A stretch of DNA of 64,000 bases, from positions 3,249 to 67,248 of the forward strand of contig DPHC01000008.1 of the NCBI GenBank assembly GCA_003523055.1. The letters run 5' to 3'. Below are positions 61,761 to 64,000 of this stretch, piece after piece. The stretch comes from Dehalococcoidia bacterium (GTDB taxonomy: Bacteria > Chloroflexota > Dehalococcoidia > Lucifugimonadales > UBA3495). Every line of letters begins with the position of its first letter. Within the stretch, counting starts at the first letter, position 1. Below the pieces are notes generated by a model that had not been told where the DNA came from, searched no databases, and worked only from the letters and a program-made list of their open reading frames with translations. The translations under genes and the position numbers were made by a program.

Positions 61761-61858
61761 GAATTTTAAATCTCGTCCTAGGTTTTTACTTTAATAATTA
61801 ATACCTTTCTAACAATTTAATCTGATATCATATATAAGATTATACTTTTGGAGTTTAT

Positions 61859-62281
61859 ATGACTGCTCTTGACGATTTACAACAACAATACATTGATCTT
61901 GAATTCGAAATAGATATTAAGCCTGAGGCAGAAATCAGATCGCAGGCACTATTAGTATTCGAATATGACTATCCAGAACAATCATCAGTTATTGACTTAG
62001 ACACCGAAGAATTTACTGCCGTTTGCCCCTGGACTGGTTTGCCTGACTATGGAAGTTTATTAATACGATACATCCCAAGTACAACTTGCATTGAACTAAA
62101 ATCTTTGAAATATTATTTGCTATCATTTAGAGATGTAGGAATAGTCCAAGAACATGCCGCAAATAGGATATTAAAAGATCTCGTTAAACTTTGCTCTCCA
62201 AAATTCATGAAAGTTACATTAGATTACAAACCTCGTGGAGGAATTCACACTACTGTCACTGTTGAACATCCAGAACTATAG
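61859..62281 (+). CDS. queF: NADPH-dependent 7-cyano-7-deazaguanine reductase
   Basis: 140 residues, the short one-module QueF. It reduces preQ0 to preQ1 for queuosine in tRNA. EFTAVCPWTGLPDYG contains the nucleophilic Cys (C61) and the catalytic Asp; the QueF motif ELKSLKYYLLSFR lies at ~80-92. GGAG precedes the ATG. It is the first of two deazaguanine genes, followed after 3 bases by queC. In the upstream gap, TATAAGAT-type -10 sequence lies about 25 bases before the ATG. Confidence 0.93.
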   Translation: MTALDDLQQQYIDLEFEIDIKPEAEIRSQALLVFEYDYPEQSSVIDLDTEEFTAVCPWTGLPDYGSLLIRYIPSTTCIELKSLKYYLLSFRDVGIVQEHAANRILKDLVKLCSPKFMKVTLDYKPRGGIHTTVTVEHPEL

Positions 62282-62284
62282 TCT

Positions 62285-63004
62285 ATGAAAGTATTTGCGG
62301 TAAGCCTATTATCAGGTGGATTAGATTCTACAACAGTAACAACCATCGCAGCATCTTCAACTACCAATCTAGATGGGTTAACGTTTTTCTACGGCCAAAA
62401 CCACTCTAAAGAAATAGAACAGGCAAAATTAGTAGCCGAACATCTAGGAATACATCACAAAGTCATATCCATTGAATCTTTTAAAGAACTAGCCTGGTAT
62501 TCTGCTTTAACGGATAAGGAATCAAACGACATTCCAATTGATAATAAGTTCATTGGAAATCAAATTCCTATTACTTATGTACCGCTCCGAAACTCGATGT
62601 TTGTAACCTTAGCTGCTTCATATTTAGAAAGTAAAATACTATATGCTATTGAACAAAACAAAGAAAATCCAAACAATATTGAAGCTCACATTTTTCTGGC
62701 TCCTAATATTGTAGATTATAGCGGATATCCAGATTGTAGACCTGAATTTTATAAATCAATCTCTCATACGATAAATTTAGGGAGTAAAATTTATAATGAA
62801 TATAATATTAAGTTTACGATTAAAACGCCTATCATAAATCTAAGCAAAAAAGAAATCATTTTGCTCGCAAGAAAAATCTCCGCACCACTAGATAAAACTT
62901 GGAGTTGTTATCAAAACGAACCTACGCCATGTCAAAAGTGTGATAGTTGCATTTTACGAGCGAAAGGATTCAATGAGGCCGGGATGCAAGATCCTATCTT
63001 ATAA
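62285..63004 (+). CDS. queC: 7-cyano-7-deazaguanine synthase
   Basis: 239 residues. The N-terminal PP-loop LLSGGLDSTT binds ATP, and the C-terminal zinc site is SCYQNEPTPCQKCDSCILR (four cysteines). It turns carboxy-deazaguanine into preQ0. Other members of the pathway (queD, queE) are not in this window. The reading frame ends 6 bases inside the convergent gene. Confidence 0.94.
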   Translation: MKVFAVSLLSGGLDSTTVTTIAASSTTNLDGLTFFYGQNHSKEIEQAKLVAEHLGIHHKVISIESFKELAWYSALTDKESNDIPIDNKFIGNQIPITYVPLRNSMFVTLAASYLESKILYAIEQNKENPNNIEAHIFLAPNIVDYSGYPDCRPEFYKSISHTINLGSKIYNEYNIKFTIKTPIINLSKKEIILLARKISAPLDKTWSCYQNEPTPCQKCDSCILRAKGFNEAGMQDPIL

Positions 63005-63862
63005 ATCCAACGACAATGATATTTGTTCATTTTTAATTTTTATTAATGATATTCCTAACCACCAATGTTTACCCTGCCCTCTCCGCTTACGAACAAACCC
63101 AAATTCTCTTAAACCCAAGCCAAATCCTCTCTGAGACAAGCATTCTACATTCTGGTCATTAGACCAATTCTTATATGCTTCATACAAATCTCCCGCTAAA
63201 GACATGTTATCGTTATTAACCACACATTCCAGGTTAACAAATCCTTTAATATTTTGATATTTTTTAGTGTGACGTTTATTACGGCTCTTATCATTATTTG
63301 CCTCATAAGATGCAAACGGGTCACTCGTAGCCTTGTCATTTATAATAGATTTTGACAAATTCAAAATATCAACAAACTCTTCTATACCGCCAAAATGGTC
63401 CCAACTAACAGCTGTTCCATTCAATTCTCTGCAGTCAAATTCTCTATATGGATCGTGTGTATAAAACACAGTTTGAAATTCTGTATCACATTGCCATATT
63501 GGGTACATTGGGTCATTAATAAAAGCTACTGCTAATAAATGAACAACACATCTAACATATTTAATTGTGTTGTCAGTTTCATTAATGGGATTGGTAGAAA
63601 ATACACTTTTTAAAATGGTATCAAGCTCTACAGCAGTAAACGCAAAAGTTGTCTGCAAGTTATTCCTAACAGCAGGTAACAAAGACTCTCTATTCCTACT
63701 TGTAGAGCTACTGGTTTCGTGCGAAAAGTCAAATTTATTACTTGCATGACCTTTATAAGAGTACCGATCAAGAACTAATTTTCCGTTTTGCGCGGTCTCC
63801 AATAAAGATAATGACAGGTAAAAATTACTCTGCAATGCCGCCAATCTATCTTCTAAATTCAT
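62999..63862 (-). CDS. Unrecognised protein with phage/plasmid primase-like winged-helix C-terminus
   Basis: 287 residues. Residues ~1-190 show no family I recognise; they are mixed polar with several Trp and Cys. Residues ~215-280, from AGDLYEAYKNWSNDQNV through SQRGFGLGLREFGFVRKRRGQGKHWWLGI, read like the winged-helix DNA-binding tail found at the C-terminus of D5-type/virulence-E-like phage and plasmid primases. The catalytic primase and helicase parts are not present. It may be a fragment of a mobile-element gene turned into a free-standing DNA-binding protein. It is convergent with queC and overlaps it slightly. Confidence 0.5.
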   Translation of the reverse strand: MNLEDRLAALQSNFYLSLSLLETAQNGKLVLDRYSYKGHASNKFDFSHETSSSTSRNRESLLPAVRNNLQTTFAFTAVELDTILKSVFSTNPINETDNTIKYVRCVVHLLAVAFINDPMYPIWQCDTEFQTVFYTHDPYREFDCRELNGTAVSWDHFGGIEEFVDILNLSKSIINDKATSDPFASYEANNDKSRNKRHTKKYQNIKGFVNLECVVNNDNMSLAGDLYEAYKNWSNDQNVECLSQRGFGLGLREFGFVRKRRGQGKHWWLGISLIKIKNEQISLSLDL

Positions 63863-63888
63863 ATTACACCGGGAACACTAATCTACAT

Positions 63889-64000
63889 TTATTCGTTCAA
63901 ATCCATAACAACTTTAATGACGTTGTCTTGTCTTTGTTCATACATATCATAAGCAGCTTGCACTTCTGAAAACCCCATTTTATGAGTAAGCAAGGGAGCA
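63889..64000 (-). CDS. Zinc-type alcohol dehydrogenase family protein, C-terminal end only
   Basis: The last 36 codons of a gene entering from the right edge of the window. They read APLLTHKMGFSEVQAAYDMY, then EQRQDNVIKVVMDLNE and stop (TAA at 63891-63889). The segment with THKM, AAYDM and VIKVV is typical of the C-terminus of medium-chain zinc dehydrogenases such as threonine dehydrogenase and glutathione-independent formaldehyde dehydrogenase. The catalytic part lies outside the window, so the substrate is not known. Confidence 0.7.
   Translation of the reverse strand, partial: APLLTHKMGFSEVQAAYDMYEQRQDNVIKVVMDLNE

Overview
The window is AT-rich bacterial DNA, about one third G+C by eye, and it is almost fully coding. 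The organism cannot be fixed from sequence alone. A bifunctional phosphoglucose/phosphomannose isomerase, two dissimilar type I glutamine synthetases, an acyl-CoA dehydrogenase and a low-GC genome would fit a Chloroflexota lineage (for example marine SAR202-like), but this is a low-confidence inference. Start codons include ATG, TTG and GTG. Many neighbouring genes overlap by a few bases, as in long co-transcribed operons.

Region 1 (1 to about 50,980, all on the + strand) is one very large surface-glycan locus of about 46 genes. Its left end lies outside the window. It contains: (a) an ABC exporter, a small phosphoglycosyl transferase, several GT2 and GT4 glycosyltransferases and a GT39-like membrane transferase; (b) a block at 6.6 to 12.3 kb whose four core enzymes match the Campylobacter jejuni capsular phosphoramidate pathway (Cj1418 glutamine kinase, Cj1417 amidotransferase-like hydrolase, Cj1416 cytidylyltransferase, Cj1415 APS-kinase-like CDP-amidate kinase), together with a methyltransferase and, just upstream, a sulfotransferase-fold protein; (c) two separate nonulosonic (sialic/legionaminic-type) acid sets, each with its own NeuB and NeuA, plus NeuC, a KdsC-like phosphatase, a formyltransferase, a PIG-L deacetylase and an asparagine-synthase-like amidotransferase; (d) an RfbF/RfbG/RfbH set for CDP-3,6-dideoxyhexose precursors; (e) two UDP-GlcNAc 2-epimerases, extra epimerases, a carbamoyltransferase, an MDR-Gfo/Idh/MocA fusion, an M14-type peptidase and an Asp-box beta-propeller. 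Together these suggest a highly decorated, acidic, phosphoramidate-bearing surface glycan. I recognised no Wzx flippase or Wzy polymerase.

Region 2 (51.0 to 57.5 kb) holds a double-cupin protein, a convergent acyl-CoA dehydrogenase, NAD-dependent DNA ligase (ligA), peptidyl-tRNA hydrolase (pth) and a secreted HExxH metallopeptidase.

Region 3 (57.4 to 61.8 kb, - strand) is a nitrogen-assimilation block: a GlnA2-like glutamine synthetase-family protein, a type I-beta glutamine synthetase whose adenylylation tyrosine position is Phe, and an Amt ammonium transporter. Upstream of amt is a row of NTTAC elements at an exact 11-bp period. A shorter version, inside a perfect 20-bp inverted repeat, lies upstream of glnA. 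This resembles a GlnR-type nitrogen operator.

Region 4 (61.9 to 64.0 kb) contains queF and queC for the 7-deazaguanine (queuosine) pathway, an unrecognised protein with a primase-like winged-helix C-terminus, and the 3' end of a zinc-type alcohol dehydrogenase cut off by the window edge. No tRNA, rRNA, CRISPR array, insertion sequence or prophage was recognised. No stretch above 300 bases lacks a gene.
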